DNA of 30,447 nt from JBCBSS01 sp039819065 (GTDB lineage: Bacteria > Bacteroidota > Bacteroidia > Cytophagales > Cyclobacteriaceae): assembly GCA_039819065.1 (NCBI GenBank), contig JBCBSS010000095.1:1-30447 (forward strand). The letters are read 5' to 3'. Numbering within the stretch: position 1 is the first letter of the stretch; every line of letters begins with the position of its first letter. This document shows, one piece after another, positions 24,024 to 30,447 of this stretch. Below the pieces are notes generated by a model. The model made no database searches, had not been told where the DNA came from, and saw only the letters and a list, made by a program, of their open reading frames with translations. The position numbers and the translations under genes were made by a program.

Positions 24024-24593
24024 ATGAAAACGAATACTGTGATCAAGCTCGCAATCGGCCTCTCCAGGTGTATAATGGGTGTTTGTATTTTCGCCGTGGT
24101 ATTATCCCTGACAGTAACTGTACACTGGCACTTTTCGAAAGGGTACTACGACCATATCGAAGTATCCCAGACCTTTAAAGCTGGATTTGGTATGGGAGAC
24201 GTACAAGTGTTGCTACCTCATCATGTGCGACACGAAGGCATGATTATGCTGAGTGACTTGAACAACTACCTTTTTTACTGGTTGTTGGTGAGGGCAATGG
24301 TCTTCGTGGCTTTGGTCTTCCTGATCGTTCGTTCTATACTGCAGGTATTGCATTCTATGAAATCGGTGAGAACATTCCATGAAGGCAATATCAAACACTT
24401 CCGACGCATATCTCTCTTTTCCTTCATAGCTACCTTATTTAGCGTTTTCAACTTTGGCCTAATCCGCGGCGAGTTGATGATTTATCTGGACTTGCCATTC
24501 GGCCCTTTGCTGTTTGCATTAGGTGCCTACGTAATGGCGGAGGTATTTAAGGAAGGAAAACTCCTTTTGGAAGATCAACAGTTGATGATATGA
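24024..24593 (+). CDS. DUF2975 membrane protein
   Basis: The 189-residue product has four hydrophobic helices (about residues 12-33, 80-105, 128-147, 153-172). The linker KSVRTFHEGNIKHFRRIS and the C-terminal ALGAYVMAEVFKEGKLLLED match the DUF2975 signature, in which the tail motif 'AEVFKEG..L..D..L' precedes a small XRE regulator. Here the XRE gene overlaps its stop by 4 bp (ATGA), as in the usual DUF2975-XRE pairs. Role unknown; the pairing suggests a membrane sensor or antagonist for the regulator. Confidence 0.85.
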   Translation: MKTNTVIKLAIGLSRCIMGVCIFAVVLSLTVTVHWHFSKGYYDHIEVSQTFKAGFGMGDVQVLLPHHVRHEGMIMLSDLNNYLFYWLLVRAMVFVALVFLIVRSILQVLHSMKSVRTFHEGNIKHFRRISLFSFIATLFSVFNFGLIRGELMIYLDLPFGPLLFALGAYVMAEVFKEGKLLLEDQQLMI

Positions 24594-24829
24594 GCATAGT
24601 AGTCAATCTAGACGTAATGCTGGCCAAGCGCAAAATGAAGTTGAAAGATCTTGCCGCCAGGATCGATATCACCATGTCGAATTTGTCTATTCTAAAAACC
24701 GGGAAGGCCAGAGGTATCAGGTTCAATACATTGGAAGCTATTTGTCGTGAACTGGATTGCCAGCCCGGAGATATACTCGAATACAATCCTGAAAATAAAT
24801 CAGATGATCATGATCGACGAAATAACTAA
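24590..24829 (+). CDS. small XRE/Cro-type helix-turn-helix regulator
   Basis: The 79-residue protein is a single helix-turn-helix: VNLDVMLAKRKMKLKDLAAR, then ITMSNLSILKTGKARGIRF as the recognition helix, and LEAICRELDCQPGDILEY as the closing helices. This is the YozG-like type, which usually follows DUF2975. It probably represses or tunes its own operon. The ATG overlaps the DUF2975 stop, and the CPBP gene begins within its last codons, so the three are co-translated. Confidence 0.87.
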   Translation: MSIVVNLDVMLAKRKMKLKDLAARIDITMSNLSILKTGKARGIRFNTLEAICRELDCQPGDILEYNPENKSDDHDRRNN

Positions 24830-25424
24830 TACCATATTTCAAATTATCGCCCTTGCTCTTATACCGTTTTTGGTATTTGTGATCGGCAAGCGGTCGATTA
24901 GAGGCTTTTTTAAATACATCGGGCTTTATGGTGCCAATGGCAAATCCTGTATGGTGGCAATAGCGGTCAGCATAATTGCCTTTATACCTTTCGTCATTTT
25001 TGCCGCCGATGATGAATTCATGCGAGTAATGCATGACCCTGAAAGTATGACAGGCAAGTTTAGGGAGATGGGTTTTAGTGTGTTATCACTGATCATACTG
25101 GTGATGGCGGCAGTTTTGAAAACAGCCTTTTCGGAAGAGATATTGTTCCGTGGGTTTGTGGCGAAGCGTTTGATCAGTTGGTTGGGGTTTGTGAAAGGAA
25201 ACCTCATTCATGCCGTAATATTCGGAGCACTTCACTCACTACTGTTTTTAATAATCACCGATAGCATATTTTACCTGAGTATTATTTTTATCTTCCCCAC
25301 ACTCTTTGCTTACATCAATGCCTATGTCAATGAAAAGATGGCCAATGGTAGTATTGTTCCAGGCTGGATTTCTCACAGCCTGGCCAACTTGTCCTCATAT
25401 ATCACATTTGGGTTTCTGCTATAG
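24804..25424 (+). CDS. CPBP intramembrane metalloprotease-family protein
   Basis: The likely start is ATG 24804 or 24810, overlapping the end of the XRE gene; an earlier ATG at 24747 would read through it. The product of about 206 residues is polytopic. The CPBP (Abi) signature is E111-E112-ILF-R116 (FSEEILFRGF), followed by HAVIFGALHSLLF and a later His (GWISHSLANL) that complete the putative metal site. Relatives process prenylated proteins or confer bacteriocin immunity. Whether this one protects against the locus peptide is open; it is 2.6 kb from that locus. Confidence 0.85.
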   Translation: MIMIDEITNTIFQIIALALIPFLVFVIGKRSIRGFFKYIGLYGANGKSCMVAIAVSIIAFIPFVIFAADDEFMRVMHDPESMTGKFREMGFSVLSLIILVMAAVLKTAFSEEILFRGFVAKRLISWLGFVKGNLIHAVIFGALHSLLFLIITDSIFYLSIIFIFPTLFAYINAYVNEKMANGSIVPGWISHSLANLSSYITFGFLL

Positions 25425-25439
25425 CCTTGGGCATATACG

Positions 25440-25973
25440 CTAAATGGCCTCATTAAATATGGCTAACTGTTCATCAAAGGTTGCTTTGAGTTCTTCAGAG
25501 GTGATGCCTTCATCGGCTTTGAAGTTGTCGTAGAATGAGGGTAAACTGAACGATGCCACTATTTGTGCTCCCAGATGGGGGAATGCCGATTTCGCAGTAT
25601 TCAATACGTTTTGCCCTCCGCGTCGCCCAGGAGAAGTAGCCATCAGAAACATGGGAGCATCTGGCCAAATGGGACGTTCTATTCTGGAAAACCAGTCAAA
25701 AATATTCTTAAAAGCAGCAGAGTAACTGTGATTATGTTCTGCCAGCGAAATCATCAGGCCGTCGGCTGACTTCAATGTGTCTTTGAAAGACACAGCTTCC
25801 TCTGGTATACCTTGTCCTTTCTCCCGATCCATGCTGTAGATCGGCATTTCGAAATCATTTAGGTCAAGCAATTCTATTTCAGCCTGAAGCACCATGCTCG
25901 AAGCCCAGGTCACTAGTTGTTTGTTGATCGATTTACTGCTATTACTGCCGGCGAATGCTACTATCTTTTTCAT
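25440..25973 (-). CDS. NADPH-dependent FMN reductase-like flavoprotein
   Basis: The start is the ATG at 25973 (177 residues); an upstream ATG would add seven unlikely residues. The flavodoxin-like fold is shown by the phosphate-binding loop FAGSNSSKSINKQL near residues 6-19, the segment GLMISLAEHNHSYSAAFKNI before the flavin, and FLMATSPGRRGGQNVL. It should reduce FMN or quinones with NAD(P)H in the cytoplasm. It is convergent to the CPBP gene, with a 15-bp gap. Confidence 0.88.
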   Translation of the reverse strand: MKKIVAFAGSNSSKSINKQLVTWASSMVLQAEIELLDLNDFEMPIYSMDREKGQGIPEEAVSFKDTLKSADGLMISLAEHNHSYSAAFKNIFDWFSRIERPIWPDAPMFLMATSPGRRGGQNVLNTAKSAFPHLGAQIVASFSLPSFYDNFKADEGITSEELKATFDEQLAIFNEAI

Positions 25974-26100
25974 GAATAACTGATTGGGTACCAAAACAAA
26001 GTCAATAGCTTACCAAGTTATAATATCCATATCAAATGATCTTAATGCTGTGTAGAATAAAGGTTGAACGGTGCTTTCGAAAGTGGGTATAATGAGGGTG

Positions 26101-27369
26101 TTAAGCCTCAGTTTGATCTGTCTTGTCTTTCTTAAATTCTACCGTGAAGGTGGAGCCCTCGCCAGGAGTACTTTCGCACCAGACTTTGCCTTCCATAGCA
26201 TCCATAAATTTCTTGACGATGAGTAGGCCTAAACCTGATGAATCTTCTCCTCCAGTTGGTTCCGCGTCAAGCCTGGCAGTGCGAATGAAAAGCTGTTTCT
26301 GGTCTTTCTCGGGGATTCCTGGACCCTGATCTTCTACGCTTATTCTGATATACTGCGCATCGCTTTCTGCGGATAGCGTGACTTCGGTGCCTTGTGGTGA
26401 GTATTTGATGGCATTTGAAAGCAGGTTTTCAAATACCTGGATGAGGAAATTATGATCAGCCTGTACATGCCCAATGGTCCCATTAAAGGACTGCTTGATC
26501 TTGATCGACTTGCGGTCAGCCAAAACGTGTAGGGCTTCAGATACCGCCGATAAGGTCTTAATGGGATCAACAGACCGCCATTTGAGGTCTAGCCGCTTTT
26601 GTTCTATGATTCTGATGTTTAGAATGCGGGTAATCATGTAAGACATCCGATCGAGCGCACCATCGACCTTGTCAATGTAATCAATCAATTCTTCATGTGT
26701 ATCGGGCTTGGAGAGGCGCAAAAGACCGGTTAAACCCTTCACCTGACTAATAGGGGTCTTGAGGTCGTGCGCTACAATTTGCACCAATTGGTTTTTCTCC
26801 CGGTTGATTTCGATTAACTCCTCCTGCTTTTCCAGTAACTGTTTTTCGTAGAATGCTCCCTCGCGTGCAAAGGCCCTAATGACGAAGAAAAGAGTGGCGG
26901 CAGGGGCATAAGCCAGTTTGAAATAGCTTTCATAGGCATCGAGCACGACATAAGGGTAGTAGAACAGGATCATGTTGCTGATAAAGAAGTACACATTCCA
27001 CCAGCCTTTAAAGAAAACGGGTAGTACAACGGTCATGGCCAGCAGGGCGTATTCTACATGGCCGCCGGGGTCTAGTATGCTGGAGTGTATGAATATCATC
27101 AATTGATAAAATACCCCCGTGATTTTGATGGTAACGGCAGAATGGATACCGTGATAGTAGAAGAGGGCGGCGAAGATGATCAAACTGATGCCGTTAAGTG
27201 CTTTGCTATAGGGATGTTTGGCCAAAAACATCATAGCGAGCACAGCAAACATCATGAATAGGACGAGAATATTAAAGAATACTGCCCGACGCTGATCAAA
27301 GCGTTTATCGGAGGTAGAGCTACCTCTTGAAACGAGTTCGTTCAACATGGTGTCGAGCTTATTCGCCAT
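26101..27369 (-). CDS. membrane sensor histidine kinase
   Basis: The 422-residue product has an N-terminal region of about six hydrophobic helices (residues 28-170) with little extracellular sequence, so it probably senses a membrane or cytoplasmic signal. A short coiled coil (EKQLLEKQEELIEINREKNQ) leads to the HisKA domain with H201 in IVAHDLKTPISQ. The ATPase domain shows the N box NLLSNAIKYSP, G1 DQGPGIPEKD and G2 GLGLLIVKKF. No response regulator gene is adjacent, so it is an orphan kinase here. Confidence 0.9.
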   Translation of the reverse strand: MANKLDTMLNELVSRGSSTSDKRFDQRRAVFFNILVLFMMFAVLAMMFLAKHPYSKALNGISLIIFAALFYYHGIHSAVTIKITGVFYQLMIFIHSSILDPGGHVEYALLAMTVVLPVFFKGWWNVYFFISNMILFYYPYVVLDAYESYFKLAYAPAATLFFVIRAFAREGAFYEKQLLEKQEELIEINREKNQLVQIVAHDLKTPISQVKGLTGLLRLSKPDTHEELIDYIDKVDGALDRMSYMITRILNIRIIEQKRLDLKWRSVDPIKTLSAVSEALHVLADRKSIKIKQSFNGTIGHVQADHNFLIQVFENLLSNAIKYSPQGTEVTLSAESDAQYIRISVEDQGPGIPEKDQKQLFIRTARLDAEPTGGEDSSGLGLLIVKKFMDAMEGKVWCESTPGEGSTFTVEFKKDKTDQTEA

Positions 27370-27551
27370 AAGTCATTATCAGTAATATAGCCTGCTGAAA
27401 CCTGTTTCGAAATACTTCAATAAGCCCTGCTATGTCTATAATAATCAGTGCTTTAGTAGTCAAAATACTGAATAGAGATCAGACTCACGAATTATACTAC
27501 CTAAAAGTGATAAAAAATGTCTTCGACATGAATGAGAAGAAAATCTGCGCT

Positions 27552-27575
27552 CTTTTTGGTGTTATCCCCAAAAAG
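27552..27575. repeat. REP-like hairpin CTTTTTGGTG-TTAT, copy 1
   Basis: CTTTTTGGTG and CCCCAAAAAG pair around TTAT with one mismatch, followed by TATCGC. A perfect version lies at 27966-27989, and downstream sequence is also shared, so this is part of a longer imperfect direct repeat. Confidence 0.6.
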
Positions 27576-27725
27576 TATCGCTTGTAGGATGCATTGCTAT
27601 GTTGGAAAAACAACGGCCTGAGAAGTGCCAACTTGCCAATCCTTAATATCACCATCTGGAAACAGGAGAAAAACCCATCGCCTTAAAGCGAAGACTTTAG
27701 TGTTTTCCCTCAAGCCGGGTGGCTT

Positions 27726-27819
27726 CTACTTTTTCCATTGATGAAAAAGTAGACAAAAAATCTAGAAAATTTTGAAACTCATCCCGACTTAGGGTCGGGA
27801 CTCAAACAGCAAAATTTTC
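27726..27819. repeat. three-hairpin repeat module
   Basis: CTACTTTTTC/GAAAAAGTAG (27726-27752), GAAAATTTTG/CAAAATTTTC (27765-27774 with 27810-27819) and, inside the latter, CCCGAC/GTCGGG (27783-27799) are all perfect. The nested layout suggests a structured repeat element; similar modules recur between genes in Bacteroidetes as I recall. Confidence 0.5.
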
Positions 27820-27934
27820 GTCTGCACATCAACTCTAGTTGCCTTTAGGCTTAATCAAATCTACCAGTTGAAGGCTGGTTTGTTATTTTCAGCCCTCGTT
27901 GGAGTTGTCTGCGGCGCGTCACGCTCTTTAAGCC

Positions 27935-27958
27935 CTCGTTGGAGTTGTCTCCAACGAG
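27935..27958. repeat. REP-like palindrome CTCGTTGGAG-TTGT
   Basis: CTCGTTGGAG and CTCCAACGAG pair perfectly around TTGT. A diverged copy precedes it at about 27894-27915. It is 7 bp from the next palindrome, a REP-pair arrangement. Confidence 0.6.
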
Positions 27959-27965
27959 TTACGCC

Positions 27966-27989
27966 CTTTTTGGTGTTATCACCAAAAAG
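27966..27989. repeat. REP-like hairpin CTTTTTGGTG-TTAT, copy 2
   Basis: CTTTTTGGTG and CACCAAAAAG pair perfectly around TTAT. The sequence after it (TATCGC, then AAGTGGCAACTTGCCAATC) parallels copy 1. Confidence 0.6.
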
Positions 27990-28102
27990 TATCGCTCAGA
28001 GTATCACGAACAAGATCGAATTTCTACATTGGAAAATTAGCGGCTTAAGAAGTGGCAACTTGCCAATCTATATTTCGTCAACCTCGGTTAGTGCTATTGC
28101 CC

Positions 28103-28124
28103 AATAAGTCTCTTTCAGAGTGAC
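28103..28124. repeat. diverged half-copy of the 139-bp element end
   Basis: AATAAGTCTCTTTCAGAGTGAC matches the right end of the element at 22335-22356 at all but a few positions. It lies just before the end of the second CHAT gene. Confidence 0.4.
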
Positions 28125-28144
28125 TGGGGGTGTGGTTTTATATC

Positions 28145-30447
28145 CTACTCATAGGTCCCAATGACCACAAAAGCGCCCCAATAATATGGGTTTGGGTACT
28201 TGTTGCGAAGGTTTTGCTGTGCCTCTCGGAAGGCATTTCGCACATTGCCTGAGGATTGCCAGAAATCGTAGAACGAGGTCATCAGTTCTTGGGTGGCGAT
28301 ATCGTCTACTTTCCAGAGGCTCATGATCACGGATTTGGCACCGGCCGAGCGCAGTGCCCTCTGCAAGCCATACACTCCTTCACCGGGATGAAGTTGCCCC
28401 AACCCGGTTTCACAAGCGGATAGCACTACAAGATCGGTAGAATCAAGGTGGAGTGTGAGTGCCTCTAAAGCGGTAAGAATGCCGTCTTGACTATGCTGAT
28501 AAGCAACGTCATTGGCACCGGCCAAAGCGATGCCGGATTGTAATAGAATTTCGCTCATCGATGCCTGGCTTTCAAGGTCTTCATCTTTGAAAAAACCATG
28601 TGTAGCGATGTGCAGCACCTTGGGAGAGTAGACTGATTTCAGATTGAGTTCATTGGCTGATTCATTGGTGAATGTCTTCACCTGCCACTGCGCTTTGGAA
28701 AGGCGAGCTTCAATTTGTTCTATTTCTGTCCCTGTACCAGCCAAATCTTTAAACGGTGTCTCTTTGGTATCCTTATTCAGGGTAAAACTTGGTCTACCAA
28801 TCAAAATGGCTTCTTTGGATGTGTTTTGCTTACCATGAAAATCGCCGGTAATAAGCTCTTTGGTATTGGTGAGTCTGACTACTTTAAGTTGATCTATGAC
28901 ATACTGCTTTTTCTCCGGATCATAGAGGGTGTTGATATTGATTTGATTATAGATGCCGTCGGGAGAGAAGTACACTTTTTTCACAGATTGATCTGCGGGC
29001 ATGTGCCCTTGGATGGACTCTACTATGGGTTTCCAGAATACGTTATATGAGATGGTGTCTTCAATTCTGTATTGTACCGCATTGTGGTATTGTCTGTAGA
29101 ATTCGCGTTCTAAGTATCTTCCCTTTCTGCTGGCAACAATGGCCATGATCGGTCTTTCGGTAGTTTCTGGTGTTAGAATAAGCGCACCATAAAGGAGCCC
29201 GTTCACCAGATGCACCATTTCCACAGCGGCTTCACCCGGCTTAAGCTTCTTTTGTACATCCTGCCAGTTCACTTTTTTGACTGTGAATCCATCTTTGAAT
29301 TGCCTTGATTTTTTGGTCAGGTCTTTTTCAAGCCATTCTATTTCTTCCTCAAGCCTCTTGATTTCTTCGGCCGTAGCCTTAGTGTTACCATAGAGATTGG
29401 CCAGTTTATTTTTCTTGGCCACCCATCCCATATAGGCGAATTTTAGGTTCTGATCTTCTCCTTCGAGTATGTCCTTTTTCATTTTGTAACTCGAATTGAG
29501 AATGACAGCTTTGGTCATGAGCTGCACGTTGTACAGGTCTCCGATGATTTCAGGATTGGTTTGCCCATCTGGTGCAGAAAGGCCCGGAAGCGCCCCGCTA
29601 GCCTCCAGCGCAAAAGAGGAGAAGTTCTCAAGGTAGAAAAACATACTCTTGTAGAATGCCTGCTTTTCGGCGTTGGTAAGGTAGGTAAAATTGTGAATGA
29701 TGTCATTGATCAAGCTAGAAAGCAACTGGTCATACAATGGATAGGCGCTCTTGAAATCTCCGCTCCACCTATAGTTTTCAGCCAGGTTAGAGAGGGTAGT
29801 TTGATACAACCTTGGATTTACTGCTGGTCTTTTATCCTGAATCGATTTGGCTTGTGTTAAGTGCTTGTGCGCTCTTTCATATGCTTCTAGCCCAAGGAAT
29901 GTTTCTCCGATGTTATTGAGTGTGACAATGTGCAATTCATGCCCTTCCAGATTGTATTGGGCTATATAATCCAATGCTTTCTGCGAATAGACCAGTGATG
30001 AATCGGGTTGATCCAAAGCATGATAGAGGCCATTCATGTTCATGATGGCGTGCAGATAGGGCAAAGGGTCTTCTTCGGAAGGCTTGACTAAATCCAGGTA
30101 CTCCAGCACCACCGTTTTGGCCTGATCGGTTAGCCCGGCTTCCACATAATAGGTACTGAGATTGCTAAGCACCACATTGTAGGGCTCATATTCCCGGTAG
30201 ATATCGGGCAGGTCTGCTTTGATGTCCTGATGAAGTTTTTCCAATAGGTTGATCGCTTCATACAGTTGCCCCCTCTTGTGATATAATGAGGCCAGTGTAG
30301 AACGAACATTTACATAGACATTATAGAAGTCTACGAATTGATCATCGTAGTGCTTTTTGTTGGTTTTGATGGCTTTATTGACAAGACCCGCCGCTTCATG
30401 CAGATAGTGTTCGCCACTATCGTACCGCGCTGTTTTAATGAAGAGGT
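28145..30447 (-). CDS. TPR-CHAT protein (5' end outside window)
   Basis: The frame stays open to the right edge (about 766 residues visible); an in-frame TTG at 30244 is not the start, since the upstream 67 codons code for TPR-like sequence (YDSGEHYLHEAAGLVNKAI). TPR repeats (for example NNIGETFLGLEAYERAHKHL) fill the first ~260 visible residues, followed by a long charged helical region. The CHAT domain ends the protein, with the dyad His (HIATHGFF, codon at 28598-28600) and Cys (LSACETG, codon at 28412-28414). Unlike the other CHAT protein there is no C-terminal TM helix. CHAT proteins are caspase-like; substrate unknown. Confidence 0.9.
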   Translation of the reverse strand, partial: LFIKTARYDSGEHYLHEAAGLVNKAIKTNKKHYDDQFVDFYNVYVNVRSTLASLYHKRGQLYEAINLLEKLHQDIKADLPDIYREYEPYNVVLSNLSTYYVEAGLTDQAKTVVLEYLDLVKPSEEDPLPYLHAIMNMNGLYHALDQPDSSLVYSQKALDYIAQYNLEGHELHIVTLNNIGETFLGLEAYERAHKHLTQAKSIQDKRPAVNPRLYQTTLSNLAENYRWSGDFKSAYPLYDQLLSSLINDIIHNFTYLTNAEKQAFYKSMFFYLENFSSFALEASGALPGLSAPDGQTNPEIIGDLYNVQLMTKAVILNSSYKMKKDILEGEDQNLKFAYMGWVAKKNKLANLYGNTKATAEEIKRLEEEIEWLEKDLTKKSRQFKDGFTVKKVNWQDVQKKLKPGEAAVEMVHLVNGLLYGALILTPETTERPIMAIVASRKGRYLEREFYRQYHNAVQYRIEDTISYNVFWKPIVESIQGHMPADQSVKKVYFSPDGIYNQININTLYDPEKKQYVIDQLKVVRLTNTKELITGDFHGKQNTSKEAILIGRPSFTLNKDTKETPFKDLAGTGTEIEQIEARLSKAQWQVKTFTNESANELNLKSVYSPKVLHIATHGFFKDEDLESQASMSEILLQSGIALAGANDVAYQHSQDGILTALEALTLHLDSTDLVVLSACETGLGQLHPGEGVYGLQRALRSAGAKSVIMSLWKVDDIATQELMTSFYDFWQSSGNVRNAFREAQQNLRNKYPNPYYWGAFVVIGTYE

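Larger units (their letters stand above)
27370..28144. other. gene-free region rich in palindromic repeats
   Basis: These 775 bp hold no convincing gene. Two related blocks of about 95 bp share a CTTTTTGGTG-TTAT hairpin and a later AAGTGsCAACTTGCCAATC segment (27552-27655 and 27966-28070). Between them lie a hairpin cluster (27726-27819) and a CTCGTTGGAG palindrome. It separates the kinase gene from the second TPR-CHAT gene. Confidence 0.6.

Noticed and set aside
24747..24803. Earlier start for the CPBP protein
   Set aside because: The added residues overlap the XRE coding sequence and lack membrane character; the ATG at 24804 or 24810 fits better.
27552..27989. CRISPR array
   Set aside because: The repeats are self-complementary hairpins, few, unevenly spaced and with unequal spacers; no cas genes are present.
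30242..30244. TTG as start of the second CHAT protein
   Set aside because: The frame remains open to the window edge and upstream codons are TPR-like, so the true start lies outside.

Overview
The window looks like a chromosomal piece of a Bacteroidota bacterium, most likely order Cytophagales. The evidence is moderate GC, lipoprotein signals ending in a Cys box, signal peptides ending in 'AQ', many families typical of the phylum (DUF2628, TPR-CHAT, M14, KK-leader peptides) and promoter-like sites of the Bacteroidetes form (-33 TTTG, -7 TAnnTTTG). No rRNA, CRISPR array or phage was seen.

Layout. 1-2581 (minus): two small membrane proteins and a secreted protein. 2834-4408 (minus): a radical SAM/B12-type protein. 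4741-9441 (plus): an M14 peptidase, an SGNH hydrolase and a secreted, membrane-anchored TPR-CHAT protease-like protein. 9521-10927 (minus): a lipoprotein and a zinc-ribbon protein. 11006-11346 (minus): three tRNA genes, two of them leucine tRNAs with an abnormal cloverleaf. 11407-14402 (minus): a possible small RNA or peptide, an outer-membrane protein, a Yip1-like protein and a zincin. 14699-16506 (plus): an RNA-repair pair, an RNA ligase plus an HD-phosphoesterase/polynucleotide-kinase fusion. 16493-21779 (minus): a probable peptide natural-product (RiPP) locus. 21780-22511: a gene-poor stretch with two MITE-like elements. 22512-23782 (minus): a small secreted protein and a frameshifted B1 metallo-beta-lactamase. 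24024-25424 (plus): DUF2975, XRE regulator and CPBP protease. 25440-27369 (minus): an FMN reductase and a sensor kinase. 27370-28144: REP-like palindromes. 28145 to the end (minus): a second TPR-CHAT protein running off the window.

The best candidate for an undescribed system is 16493-21779. It encodes a short precursor with a KK-leader and a core of seven Cys and five Trp (18199-18444). Around it lie two paralogous GT-A glycosyltransferase-like proteins (DxD and NAG-GG motifs) and a fusion of a catalytically dead C39-like domain, VKOR and a CxxC thioredoxin. I infer that the fusion oxidises the precursor's cysteines and that one or both transferases may glycosylate it, giving a glycocin-like product. 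An odd Cys number fits three disulfides plus one free or modified Cys. No exporter lies in the window.

Other notable points are the two leucine tRNAs that share a 20-nt palindromic insert in the D-loop and lack a long variable arm, the HD-Pnk/ligase operon with a stem-loop in its leader, and two TPR-CHAT proteins about 19 kb apart. Function statements rest on motif reading without database searches.
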